The notes under the pieces were generated by a model, which was not told the DNA's origin, did not search any database, and worked only from the letters and a program-made list of their open reading frames with translations. Position numbers and translations under genes: made by a program. From NCBI GenBank assembly GCA_000954095.1, contig JYNY01000032.1:1-39180 (forward strand): a stretch of DNA of 39,180 bases, written 5' to 3'. Positions 11,314 to 18,478 of the stretch are shown piece by piece (the first letter of the stretch is position 1; each line of letters begins with the position of its first letter). This DNA is from Candidatus Omnitrophus magneticus (GTDB lineage: Bacteria > Omnitrophota > Gorgyraeia > Tantalellales > Tantalellaceae).

Positions 11314-11350
11314 AAAACCTCCTTAAATTTTTAATCCGAATTTTAAAATT

Positions 11351-12100
11351 TTATTCATCATGATTTAGCACTAAAGAAAAATAAATAGTACTTAATAAAA
11401 AAAACACTACCGACTGTATTACGGCGGCCAAAATAGTCAAAATAGTATTAAAAAATAAAAGAGGCAAGGCTTTCATGCCAAATCCCGCGAAAAGGGCAAG
11501 CATAAGATCGTCCCCCCAAATATTACTTCGTAACCTCAATGAAAGCGTTACAGGCCTTATCAATTCAGAAAAAAGATGTAATACAAATAACATAAGCGGC
11601 AATACAATTGACCATGCTAATCCGCCTCTAGGCTTTCCAGCCAAATGATCAATAAATCCTATAAAACCTAACTCCTTTAAAGCGGTAAAAGTAACATAAC
11701 AAAATACACATAAAGCTAAAGCAAAAGTCACGGATAACGAACTTGTCGCTGATTTTAAAAATGGAATATATCCTAATAAATTCATAGTCAATATATAAAT
11801 CAAAAGAGTTCCAAGAAAAGGAAGGTATTTACGGCTATGTTTTTCTCCTAAAATACCGCTAATTAAATTATATATTCCTTCAACTACGATTTCGACAAAA
11901 CATTGGAATCTCGCGGGAATTATTTTAGGGTGTCTAGAAACTATTATAGATACTAAGGAAAGAATCACTACCACAAAAAAAGAAAAAAATATATTCTCCC
12001 ATTTTAACAAAAAACTTACAACGTGATTTTCGGGAAATATTTTTTCAAAAATATGTAATATATTAGAAAATTCCGGATATTTAAAATTGCTTTCTACCAT
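11351..12100 (-). CDS. atpB: ATP synthase a subunit
   Basis: The a subunit forms the ion half-channels of Fo. The 249-residue protein has several membrane helices and the essential Arg in TLSLRLRSNIWGDDLM, where most families read SLRLFGN. I chose ATG 12100, preceded by AAAGGA at a good distance. The frame remains open to 12169, but that extension encodes the stem of an intrinsic terminator. It is the first gene of atpBEFHAGDC. Confidence 0.93.
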   Translation of the reverse strand: MVESNFKYPEFSNILHIFEKIFPENHVVSFLLKWENIFFSFFVVVILSLVSIIVSRHPKIIPARFQCFVEIVVEGIYNLISGILGEKHSRKYLPFLGTLLIYILTMNLLGYIPFLKSATSSLSVTFALALCVFCYVTFTALKELGFIGFIDHLAGKPRGGLAWSIVLPLMLFVLHLFSELIRPVTLSLRLRSNIWGDDLMLALFAGFGMKALPLLFFNTILTILAAVIQSVVFFLLSTIYFSLVLNHDE

Positions 12101-12148
12101 ATAAAAATATCCTTTCAACAGGGAAACCGGATAAGAAATAGATATGAT

Positions 12149-12186
12149 AAAAAAAAAGCCTTTTAGCAAGAATTGCTAAAAGACTT
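12149..12186 (-). terminator. Intrinsic terminator in the atpB leader, downstream of folE
   Basis: On the minus strand a perfect 10-bp stem, CTTTTAGCAA paired with TTGCTAAAAG around a 3-base loop, is extended by further pairs including G-U, then followed by a run of nine U. It lies after folE but also downstream of the predicted atp promoter (12208-12235) and before the atpB start (12100). It therefore ends the ech-folE transcript and may act as an attenuator of the atp operon. Confidence 0.85.
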
Positions 12187-12207
12187 CTTTGTCAAAAAAT
12201 TTATTTT

Positions 12208-12235
12208 ATTATATCACTGCTATTTTTATTGTCAA
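12208..12235 (-). promoter_or_regulatory. Near-consensus sigma-70-type promoter of the atp operon
   Basis: On the minus strand TTGACA (12230-12235) and TATAAT (12208-12213) are separated by 16 bases. An extended -10 element (TGA directly before TATAAT) is also present. Transcription would start near 12201, about 100 bases before the atpB ATG, and would first pass through the terminator hairpin at 12186-12149. Confidence 0.75.
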
Positions 12236-12263
12236 TAAAGGACTTTTCCGCTATAGCTTCATA

Positions 12264-12827
12264 TCAACTTCTATGTTGAATCAATGCTAGAGCTTCGGAC
12301 CTAGTTTTATGACTTGACCTAAAAATACCTCTAACAGCGCTTGTAGTAGTTACTACACCGGGCTTTTTAACGCCGCGCATACTCATACATAAATGTTCCG
12401 CTTCTATAACTACAAGAACTCCCTTGGGCGTGAGTTTTTTCATTAAGCTATTAGCAATTTCTGTTGTAAGACGTTCCTGAACTTGCAATCTGCGCGATAA
12501 AGTATCAATAACCCGCACTATTTTTGATAAACCGGTAATTTTATTTCCTTCCGGGATATATGCCACATGCGCTTTTCCTAAAAAAGGAACTAAATGATGT
12601 TCGCATAAAGAATAAAGAGGAATGTCTTTCAATAAAATTATCTCGTCATGTTCAGCTTCAAAAAATACTGTTATTTCTTCTTCCGCGTTTTTATTTATCC
12701 CGCTCAAAATTTCTTCATACATTTCCGCGACTCGGTTCGGCGTATTTAATAAACCATCCCTATCAGGATCTTCGCCTATCGCTATTAAAATATCTCTAAC
12801 TGCTTTTTTTATTTTTTCTTTATCCAT
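12264..12827 (-). CDS. folE: GTP cyclohydrolase I
   Basis: FolE converts GTP to 7,8-dihydroneopterin triphosphate, the first step of folate-type pterin synthesis. The 187-residue protein has the zinc ligands C75 and H78 (motif [10 protein letters not shown]) and C147 ([10 protein letters not shown]), and the substrate loop [23 protein letters not shown] in recognisable form. It sits between the ech hydrogenase genes and the atp operon, 60 bases after echF. A metabolic reason for that placement is not evident; it may simply share the ech transcript. Confidence 0.97.
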   Translation of the reverse strand: MDKEKIKKAVRDILIAIGEDPDRDGLLNTPNRVAEMYEEILSGINKNAEEEITVFFEAEHDEIILLKDIPLYSLCEHHLVPFLGKAHVAYIPEGNKITGLSKIVRVIDTLSRRLQVQERLTTEIANSLMKKLTPKGVLVVIEAEHLCMSMRGVKKPGVVTTTSAVRGIFRSSHKTRSEALALIQHRS

Positions 12828-12887
12828 GATTACTTTTTTTTAGCCTTTTCAATAGCGCCATTTAATACATTATTAACTATATGCCCT

Positions 12888-13226
12888 TCATACGTTGCGA
12901 TAAATTTCCTTTTCTTTTTTATAAACAGGAGGAGTATATGAACTTAAAAGTTTTAAACATTTTTTAGGGCATACTTCAACACAATTTCCGCAGGATATAC
13001 AACTCAACCTATCTATTTCCCATGTTTTCTGGTTTCTATCAACTATAAGAGCGGCAGTAAGACATTTCTTTTGACATAACCCGCAAAAAATACAGGAAGA
13101 TATTTCTATTTCTAATGCGCCCCTCATCTTGGGATGACGTTTTATCGGAACAAAAGGATATCTCGTTGTCGCTGGTTTGTTAAATAAACTTTTTAATATA
13201 ATTTTTGTCATAGAAAAAATTGACAT
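12888..13226 (-). CDS. echF: Ech-type hydrogenase ferredoxin subunit
   Basis: EchF is a 2x[4Fe-4S] polyferredoxin-like subunit, related to NuoI, that passes electrons from soluble ferredoxin into the hydrogenase. Two cluster motifs are visible: C45, C48, C51, C55 and C76, C79, C82, C86. I chose ATG 13226 (112 residues), with GGAGAG just upstream and only two bases after the echE stop. An ORF extension to 13253 would overlap echE. It is the last ech gene, followed by folE. Confidence 0.92.
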   Translation of the reverse strand: MSIFSMTKIILKSLFNKPATTRYPFVPIKRHPKMRGALEIEISSCIFCGLCQKKCLTAALIVDRNQKTWEIDRLSCISCGNCVEVCPKKCLKLLSSYTPPVYKKEKEIYRNV

Positions 13227-13228
13227 AT

Positions 13229-14308
13229 TTATCTCTCCGTGCAACTTATACAAGGGTCAATGGTTAAAATTAAAACCGGAATATCCGCGAGACTTGAACC
13301 GGGGATTACTTTAAGTATCGCCGGGATATTAGCAAAAGTAGGGGTTCTGACTCTTAATCTATTAAGAAAACGAGAACCATCCGCCTTAGCGTAATAAATA
13401 ACCTCGCCCCTAGGCTGTTCAGTTCTAGCAAAAAATTCTCCATTTGGAGTTCCTGTTATTTTAGTTTCAATAACGCCTTCTGGAATACGGCTAATCGCTT
13501 GACTAATAATATCAATTGACTGAAAAATTTCTTTTATTCTTACAGCGCATCTGGCAAAACTGTCACCGGCAGTATCTATTATCGGTTCAAAATCAATTTC
13601 TTTATAAGCGGCATAACCTAATTTTCGCGTATCTGAAATAATCCCGCTAGCTCTTACCATCGGCCCCACCGCGCCAAGTTCATAAGCATCGTTTTTATTT
13701 AATATCCCAACACCGCATAAACGATGTTTCACTGTGGCATCTTTTAAAAACACATCTGTAGCTTCTTTTATATCTATTTTAAACGTTTGAATTTTTTGTA
13801 ATATCGCTTTCAAAGTTTCATTATCAATATCTCTACGAGTGCCTCCAATTTTTGAAGCTGAAAATATAACGCGGCTACCTGTAGTAGCTTCTATTATATC
13901 AAGTATTTGTTCCCTTAGCCGCCACGTACGCATAAATAAACTTTCAAAACCAAACGCATCAGCCATAAGCCCGAGCCACAATAAATGACTTTGTATCCTT
14001 GAAAACTCTGACCATATTGTTCTAAGATATTTAGCGCGCGAAGGAACTTCAATTCTCATGAGTTCTTCAATAGCCATACAGTAAGTAAGGCCATGTATAA
14101 AACTGCAAATCCCGCATATTCTATCTGCCACAAACACATAATCAACAAAATCTTTTTTCTCTACAAGTTTTTCAAGGCCTCTATGAATAAACCCGATTGA
14201 CGGAATAGCGTCAACAACAACTTCATCTTCAAGGACAAGGTCTAAATGAATTGGTTCAGGCAATACGGGATGCTGCGGGCCAAATGGAATAATTGTTCGT
14301 TTACCCAT
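13229..14308 (-). CDS. echE: Group 4 [NiFe]-hydrogenase large subunit (Ech type)
   Basis: EchE holds the NiFe active site that makes or uses H2. The two metal-binding motifs are intact: RICGIC (C65, C68) and, at the very end, DPCISCTER (C353, C356). The presence of all four cysteines separates it from the related NuoD of complex I. The protein ends three residues after the last Cys, so the C-terminal peptide cleaved during maturation in many hydrogenases is absent, as reported for some group 4 enzymes. No maturation genes (hyp) lie in the window. It follows echD by 16 bases. Confidence 0.95.
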   Translation of the reverse strand: MGKRTIIPFGPQHPVLPEPIHLDLVLEDEVVVDAIPSIGFIHRGLEKLVEKKDFVDYVFVADRICGICSFIHGLTYCMAIEELMRIEVPSRAKYLRTIWSEFSRIQSHLLWLGLMADAFGFESLFMRTWRLREQILDIIEATTGSRVIFSASKIGGTRRDIDNETLKAILQKIQTFKIDIKEATDVFLKDATVKHRLCGVGILNKNDAYELGAVGPMVRASGIISDTRKLGYAAYKEIDFEPIIDTAGDSFARCAVRIKEIFQSIDIISQAISRIPEGVIETKITGTPNGEFFARTEQPRGEVIYYAKADGSRFLNRLRVRTPTFANIPAILKVIPGSSLADIPVLILTIDPCISCTER

Positions 14309-14324
14309 TACTAATTCCTTCCTA

Positions 14325-14684
14325 TTATGTAGGTTGATTGCTGTTATTAAAAGGAAACTTCACACTAGTGCGATAAAAATTGCCTTTATAATCTATGCTT
14401 ATATTTACAATATTAATCCCAAAAAGATCATGAATTTCATTTTCATAAAAAAAAGCGTTTGGATATATACCGCTTATGCTGGGAATAACATGTTCTTTTG
14501 CCGGCACAATCACTTTTAAATTTACAAATTTGTATGCTTTATCAAATGAATAATTTATTTCCATAATTTCCGCTATGCTGGTACAACCTATTTGTACAAG
14601 CCTATAATTATCTTTTTTCATTAATTCCACTTGTTTGGTGAGTTCACTACTAGTCACCTGCCGCATTTCCTGATTTTCAATCAT
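14325..14684 (-). CDS. echD: Ech-type hydrogenase NuoC-like subunit
   Basis: This 119-residue protein resembles the 30-kDa (NuoC) subunit family; the best landmark is IPSISGIYPNAFFYENEIHDLFGI, where the xxExEIxDxFGI part is diagnostic. In Ech it is a small hydrophilic subunit beside the large and small subunits. Its place between echC and echE is exactly as in the known echABCDEF order. Confidence 0.9.
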   Translation of the reverse strand: MIENQEMRQVTSSELTKQVELMKKDNYRLVQIGCTSIAEIMEINYSFDKAYKFVNLKVIVPAKEHVIPSISGIYPNAFFYENEIHDLFGINIVNISIDYKGNFYRTSVKFPFNNSNQPT

Positions 14685-14713
14685 ATGTATTCCTTTATCC
14701 CGAAAGGATAGTA

Positions 14714-15631
14714 TTATCCAAGTTTCGAGTTTAAATTATTTTTTTCTAAATATACCCTGTCCCGTTTTTCCGAAACTTTAGCGCTTTTAAAAATTTTGTA
14801 ACCAAGTTTTTTATAAAAATATATCCATCTATCGCTTTTATTCCCTGCAAAAACTTCATATTTTTTAGCGTGAGAAAATATCTTTTCTATTTCACCCATA
14901 AGTTTTGTTTTTATTCCAAGATGACGACTAAGCGGATGAAGGATAAGCCTCTGAATTAAACAAGTTTCATTTTCTAAATATGCCCTGACAGAACCTGCGA
15001 TTTGTCCTTTTATCACGGCTTTTAACACTAATTTTTTATTAATATCTTCCCGCATCTCATCCAATGTCTGTTTTAAAGGAGTAAGAGAAAAATCATTATA
15101 AAGTTCAGCTTCACTTTGATAAGACAATTTTTGCAGTGTTAGTATTTCTTCAGCATCGCTAGGAATGGCCGTCTCGATAATAATAGCTTCTTTCCCTGAT
15201 TCTATTTCTAATATTTTTTTTCTTCTTTCTTCCAGCACTTTAAGAGCCGCGATAACACCGTCAATAATATGTTCCGGCCTAGCGGAACATCCGGGAACAT
15301 ACACATCCACTGGAATAACTTTATCCACTCCGCCCATTACATTGTAACATTCGCGGAAAATACCGCCTGAAGTGGCGCAAATACCAATAGCGACAACAAC
15401 TTTAGGCTCAGGCATTTGTTGATAAATATTATAAACAACTTCACGGTTCTGTTCATTTATAGAACCTGTTATAAGTAAAATATCAGCATGTTTCGGATTG
15501 CCAGTATTAATTATACCGAATCTTTCAACATCATATACCGGGGTCAAACAAGCTAATACCTCAATGTCACACCCATTACAGCTAGAACCGTCATAATGAA
15601 TTATCCACGGAGATTTTTTTAAAAAAGACAT
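14714..15631 (-). CDS. echC: Hydrogenase small subunit fused to a GNAT acetyltransferase domain
   Basis: Residues 1 to about 140 are a complete EchC/NuoB-like small subunit, with the [4Fe-4S] ligands C18, C21, C85 and C115 (motifs CNGCDIEVLAC, GICATSGG and VPGCSARPE). Residues from about 149 to 300 form a separate GNAT-type N-acetyltransferase domain: IPSDAEEILTLQK, GSVRAYLE, RLILHPLSRHLGIKTKLM (acetyl-CoA-binding motif, R236-x-x-G239) and FYKKLGYKIF. A short charged linker (EERRKK) joins them, with no stop or frameshift. Free-standing EchC is about 140-150 residues, so this is a fusion. The acetyl acceptor is unknown. The motif position usually Gly or Ala is Lys241, which could weaken acetyl-CoA binding. 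Upstream echB ends only four bases away. Confidence 0.93.
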   Translation of the reverse strand: MSFLKKSPWIIHYDGSSCNGCDIEVLACLTPVYDVERFGIINTGNPKHADILLITGSINEQNREVVYNIYQQMPEPKVVVAIGICATSGGIFRECYNVMGGVDKVIPVDVYVPGCSARPEHIIDGVIAALKVLEERRKKILEIESGKEAIIIETAIPSDAEEILTLQKLSYQSEAELYNDFSLTPLKQTLDEMREDINKKLVLKAVIKGQIAGSVRAYLENETCLIQRLILHPLSRHLGIKTKLMGEIEKIFSHAKKYEVFAGNKSDRWIYFYKKLGYKIFKSAKVSEKRDRVYLEKNNLNSKLG

Positions 15632-15635
15632 ATGT

Positions 15636-16490
15636 TTACCTCATAAAAAAAAATAAAATCATAATATTTCCTAAGCCGAAAACTAGCGCTATTATCCAAG
15701 AACTAGCTAAAATCATCTGCCATTTTACTCTTGCACACACATTATCAATTAAAATCATTAAAAAAAACACACTGCCGCAAACGGCTATTCCAAGAATCGG
15801 ATTCGCTGAAAAAAATAAATAAACTATACCTAATACAAAAACATATTCATACCAATGCGCTATTTCTATAAGAGCTAACGTCTCTCCTGAAAATTCAGTT
15901 GTTATGCCTTTTATAAGTTCTTGATGCGCGTGATGCGATGTGGATAGATCAAATGGGGATTTGCGAAATTTTATGGCTAAAATGAATATTATAGAAAATA
16001 AAACTCCCGGCAAAAAAAGAAAAATATTTTTATTAGAAGAAATTATATCACTTACCGAAAAACTTCCAGATACCATATATAACCCGATAGCTCCGAATAA
16101 AAGAGCCGGCTCATAAGAAATCATTTGTAAAATCTCGCGTTCCGCGCCTATAAAACTATATGGAGAACTAGCTTTATACCCTGCCAAAATAAAAAATGTT
16201 CCAGCTAAAGTAAGAGCGAATATAAAAAGTAGCATATCTTTTCCTGTAAAAAAAAGACCTCCGGCAAAAACTATTAATAAAAAATAAAAAAACACATAAA
16301 AATTCTGAGACCTTCTGACGACAAGATTTTCTTTTTCAAATAATTTTAAAACATCCATAAACGGTTGCCATATGGGGGGGCCCACACGTTCCTGCATACG
16401 CGCGGAAAGTTTACGGTCTATACCTGACAATAACCCTCCAAGAATAGGAGTTAAAAATAAATATAAAATAATTTTAATAAACATATTCAT
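15636..16490 (-). CDS. echB: Ech-type hydrogenase membrane subunit (NuoH-like)
   Basis: EchB is the membrane subunit that connects the hydrogenase module to the ion pump. The 284-residue protein has about eight hydrophobic helices. Conserved loops are QERVGPPIWQPFMD (34-47), AEREILQMISYEP and RKSPFDLSTSHHAHQELIKG; the last is characteristic of Ech, Hyc and Hyf subunits rather than true NuoH. It overlaps echA by four bases (ATGA). Confidence 0.93.
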   Translation of the reverse strand: MNMFIKIILYLFLTPILGGLLSGIDRKLSARMQERVGPPIWQPFMDVLKLFEKENLVVRRSQNFYVFFYFLLIVFAGGLFFTGKDMLLFIFALTLAGTFFILAGYKASSPYSFIGAEREILQMISYEPALLFGAIGLYMVSGSFSVSDIISSNKNIFLFLPGVLFSIIFILAIKFRKSPFDLSTSHHAHQELIKGITTEFSGETLALIEIAHWYEYVFVLGIVYLFFSANPILGIAVCGSVFFLMILIDNVCARVKWQMILASSWIIALVFGLGNIMILFFFMR

Positions 16491-18379
16491 GCCTTATTTA
16501 ACGCGAATATAAACATTATTACAATTAAAGCTATCGCGATATTCCTCCCATATTTTAAAAGAATGTTTTCTCCAAAATATTTAGAAAAATAATAATTTTT
16601 TATTTCTATATCATAAACAGCTCTAGCAGAACCTGTAAATTGCGCGCCGTCTCCGGTATTAGCGCCGCAAAGAAAAGCGTCTACCACTTTTACTTGCTTA
16701 CCATAATTTATAAAACTCAACGGAAACAGCATTATCATTGATAACATTATTGACATTATAACAACATTGCCATGGCTCATTGTTACTGAGATACCGAATA
16801 TTTCGATAATATAAGGTTCAATCAATACTGAAGACATTACAGGGAAAAACATGCAAAAAGCTATTGTTAAGACAGCCAAACCGCTCAAAGAAAACCATTG
16901 GCCGAAACTAATACCTTCTTCAATTTTCTCACGTTGTCCGGTAACAATAATAAGTTTACCTACCCATTTTATCCAATACATTAATGTCGCGGAACTGCCA
17001 AATATAACAAATACCGCCAATATCGGATTATAATCCACTAGGGCTTTTAATACCGCCCATTTTCTTATAAGCATTCCAAAAGGAGCGAGAAACATCCCTG
17101 CCATCCCTATCTGCATCATAATTGATATTTTCGGCATTGTTATAATTAAACTCGTCATGTCCTCTATATTACGGCTATGTAATTTATGTTCCACAATACC
17201 GACACATAAAAACAATAAACATTTTGAAACAGCATGAAAAATTATTAAAAGAATAGCGGCCCAAAGCGCTTCATAAGTGCCTATACCAGCGCATAAAACA
17301 ATAAGCCCTAAATTCGCGACAGTTGAATACGCGAGAATTTTTTTCGCGTCGCTTTCGCTTATAGCGATAAACGAACCAAATAAAAATGTGACCGCGCCTA
17401 TTAAAGCAATCATCATCCCTGCTAAAGTTCCTTCTAAAATAGTGGCAAAACGGAGAATTAAATATACTCCCGCTTTAACCATTGTGCTGGAATGAAGTAA
17501 CGCGGAAACAGGTGTTGGCGCAACCATCGCGCCTAAAAGCCATTTACTAAAAGGCATTTGCGCGGATTTTGTAAGACCCGCGAAACAAAACAAAATAACA
17601 GGCAACAAAGCGCCTGCTTGCCCAATACGCATAAGTTTATCAAGTTCCATAATACCATTAGTTTTAGCAAGAAATACAATTCCAATAACAAAAGCCAACC
17701 CGCCCATAAGATTAAACAATAACGCCCTTAACGCGTTCTTGCGAGACTCCTCTGTCTGTTTATAACCAATTAATAAAAATGAACAAAGAGTTGTTATCTC
17801 CCATGCTAAATATATCCAAGTAAGATTATTAAAAAATATTATTCCAAACATTGCTGATATAAAAATAAACAAAATACTTAATAGCGCCCTGCTTCTATCT
17901 TTAATTTCTTTATGATATTGATTATGAAATTCTTTCATATAATTAACGGAATACACGCATATTAAACTGCCGATAACTCCTATAACAAGCGCCATTAGAA
18001 TAGAAAGTTTATCCACAAAAAAATTATAAGCGACATATATTTTATGACCGGTAGAAAATTCAAACCAAACCATAATTACCGTCTGGATAAAAGCCAATAC
18101 GGAAATAGACAGCCGTTTATATTTTATACCTATAAAAACAATAAAAATCCCAATAAACACTTCAATACTCATGAAAAGAATATCAATACTAGGAATATCA
18201 ATGGAAAAATATTGTATTTTTTCACTATGGTAGGTAGTAAATAGTAAGGTTAAAGATAAAATGCAAATTATCCCTGAAAAAAAGAATATAATAAAATCCC
18301 GTATTCTTGAATTAGATATTAAACTAATAAAAAAAGCGCATAAAAGAGGGACTATTATTAACGCAACAGGCAAAAACAT
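16487..18379 (-). CDS. echA: Ech-type hydrogenase antiporter-like subunit (NuoL-like)
   Basis: EchA is the large, Mrp-antiporter-like membrane subunit expected to move protons or sodium. The 630-residue protein has about 15-17 membrane helices. It has the key Glu of the helix reading IYLAWEITTLCSFLLIGY, a Lys in GLTKSAQMPFSKWL and the conserved HSSTMVKAGVYL. I chose ATG 18379, seven bases after TAAGGAG; the open frame reaches 18436, but that part is the stem of a terminator-like hairpin. It starts the echABCDEF gene set. Confidence 0.92.
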   Translation of the reverse strand: MFLPVALIIVPLLCAFFISLISNSRIRDFIIFFFSGIICILSLTLLFTTYHSEKIQYFSIDIPSIDILFMSIEVFIGIFIVFIGIKYKRLSISVLAFIQTVIMVWFEFSTGHKIYVAYNFFVDKLSILMALVIGVIGSLICVYSVNYMKEFHNQYHKEIKDRSRALLSILFIFISAMFGIIFFNNLTWIYLAWEITTLCSFLLIGYKQTEESRKNALRALLFNLMGGLAFVIGIVFLAKTNGIMELDKLMRIGQAGALLPVILFCFAGLTKSAQMPFSKWLLGAMVAPTPVSALLHSSTMVKAGVYLILRFATILEGTLAGMMIALIGAVTFLFGSFIAISESDAKKILAYSTVANLGLIVLCAGIGTYEALWAAILLIIFHAVSKCLLFLCVGIVEHKLHSRNIEDMTSLIITMPKISIMMQIGMAGMFLAPFGMLIRKWAVLKALVDYNPILAVFVIFGSSATLMYWIKWVGKLIIVTGQREKIEEGISFGQWFSLSGLAVLTIAFCMFFPVMSSVLIEPYIIEIFGISVTMSHGNVVIMSIMLSMIMLFPLSFINYGKQVKVVDAFLCGANTGDGAQFTGSARAVYDIEIKNYYFSKYFGENILLKYGRNIAIALIVIMFIFALNKA

Positions 18380-18394
18380 GTTTTTACTCCTTAC

Positions 18395-18444
18395 AATAAA
18401 AAATAAGACTTGTCCTATTTTTAATAAAGAGAACAAGTCTTATT
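18395..18444 (-). terminator. Terminator-like hairpin between hppA and echA
   Basis: A perfect 12-bp inverted repeat (AATAAGACTTGT at 18402-18413 with its complement at 18433-18444) is followed on the minus strand by a U-rich run. It ends only a few bases before the echA ribosome site, leaving no room for a promoter between them. It is therefore either the hppA terminator with partial readthrough or a leader attenuator of ech. The plus-strand side is also followed by T residues, so it might work both ways. Confidence 0.8.
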
Positions 18445-18450
18445 TTTCAC

Positions 18451-18474
18451 TTGGGCGGCATAAAAACCGCCCAA
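18451..18474 (-). other. GC-rich hairpin just after the hppA stop
   Basis: TTGGGCGG (18451-18458) pairs perfectly with CCGCCCAA (18467-18474) around an 8-base loop. It starts five bases after the hppA stop codon. No U-tract follows it. It may protect the hppA mRNA 3' end or work together with the next hairpin. Confidence 0.65.
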
Positions 18475-18478
18475 AACA

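Noticed and set aside
12101..12169. Longer N-terminal start for atpB at 12169
   Set aside because: The extension runs through the terminator stem and loop, has no ribosome site and does not match the family; ATG 12100 has AAAGGA upstream.
18380..18436. Longer N-terminal start for echA at 18436
   Set aside because: It would translate the terminator-like hairpin; ATG 18379 has a strong TAAGGAG site.
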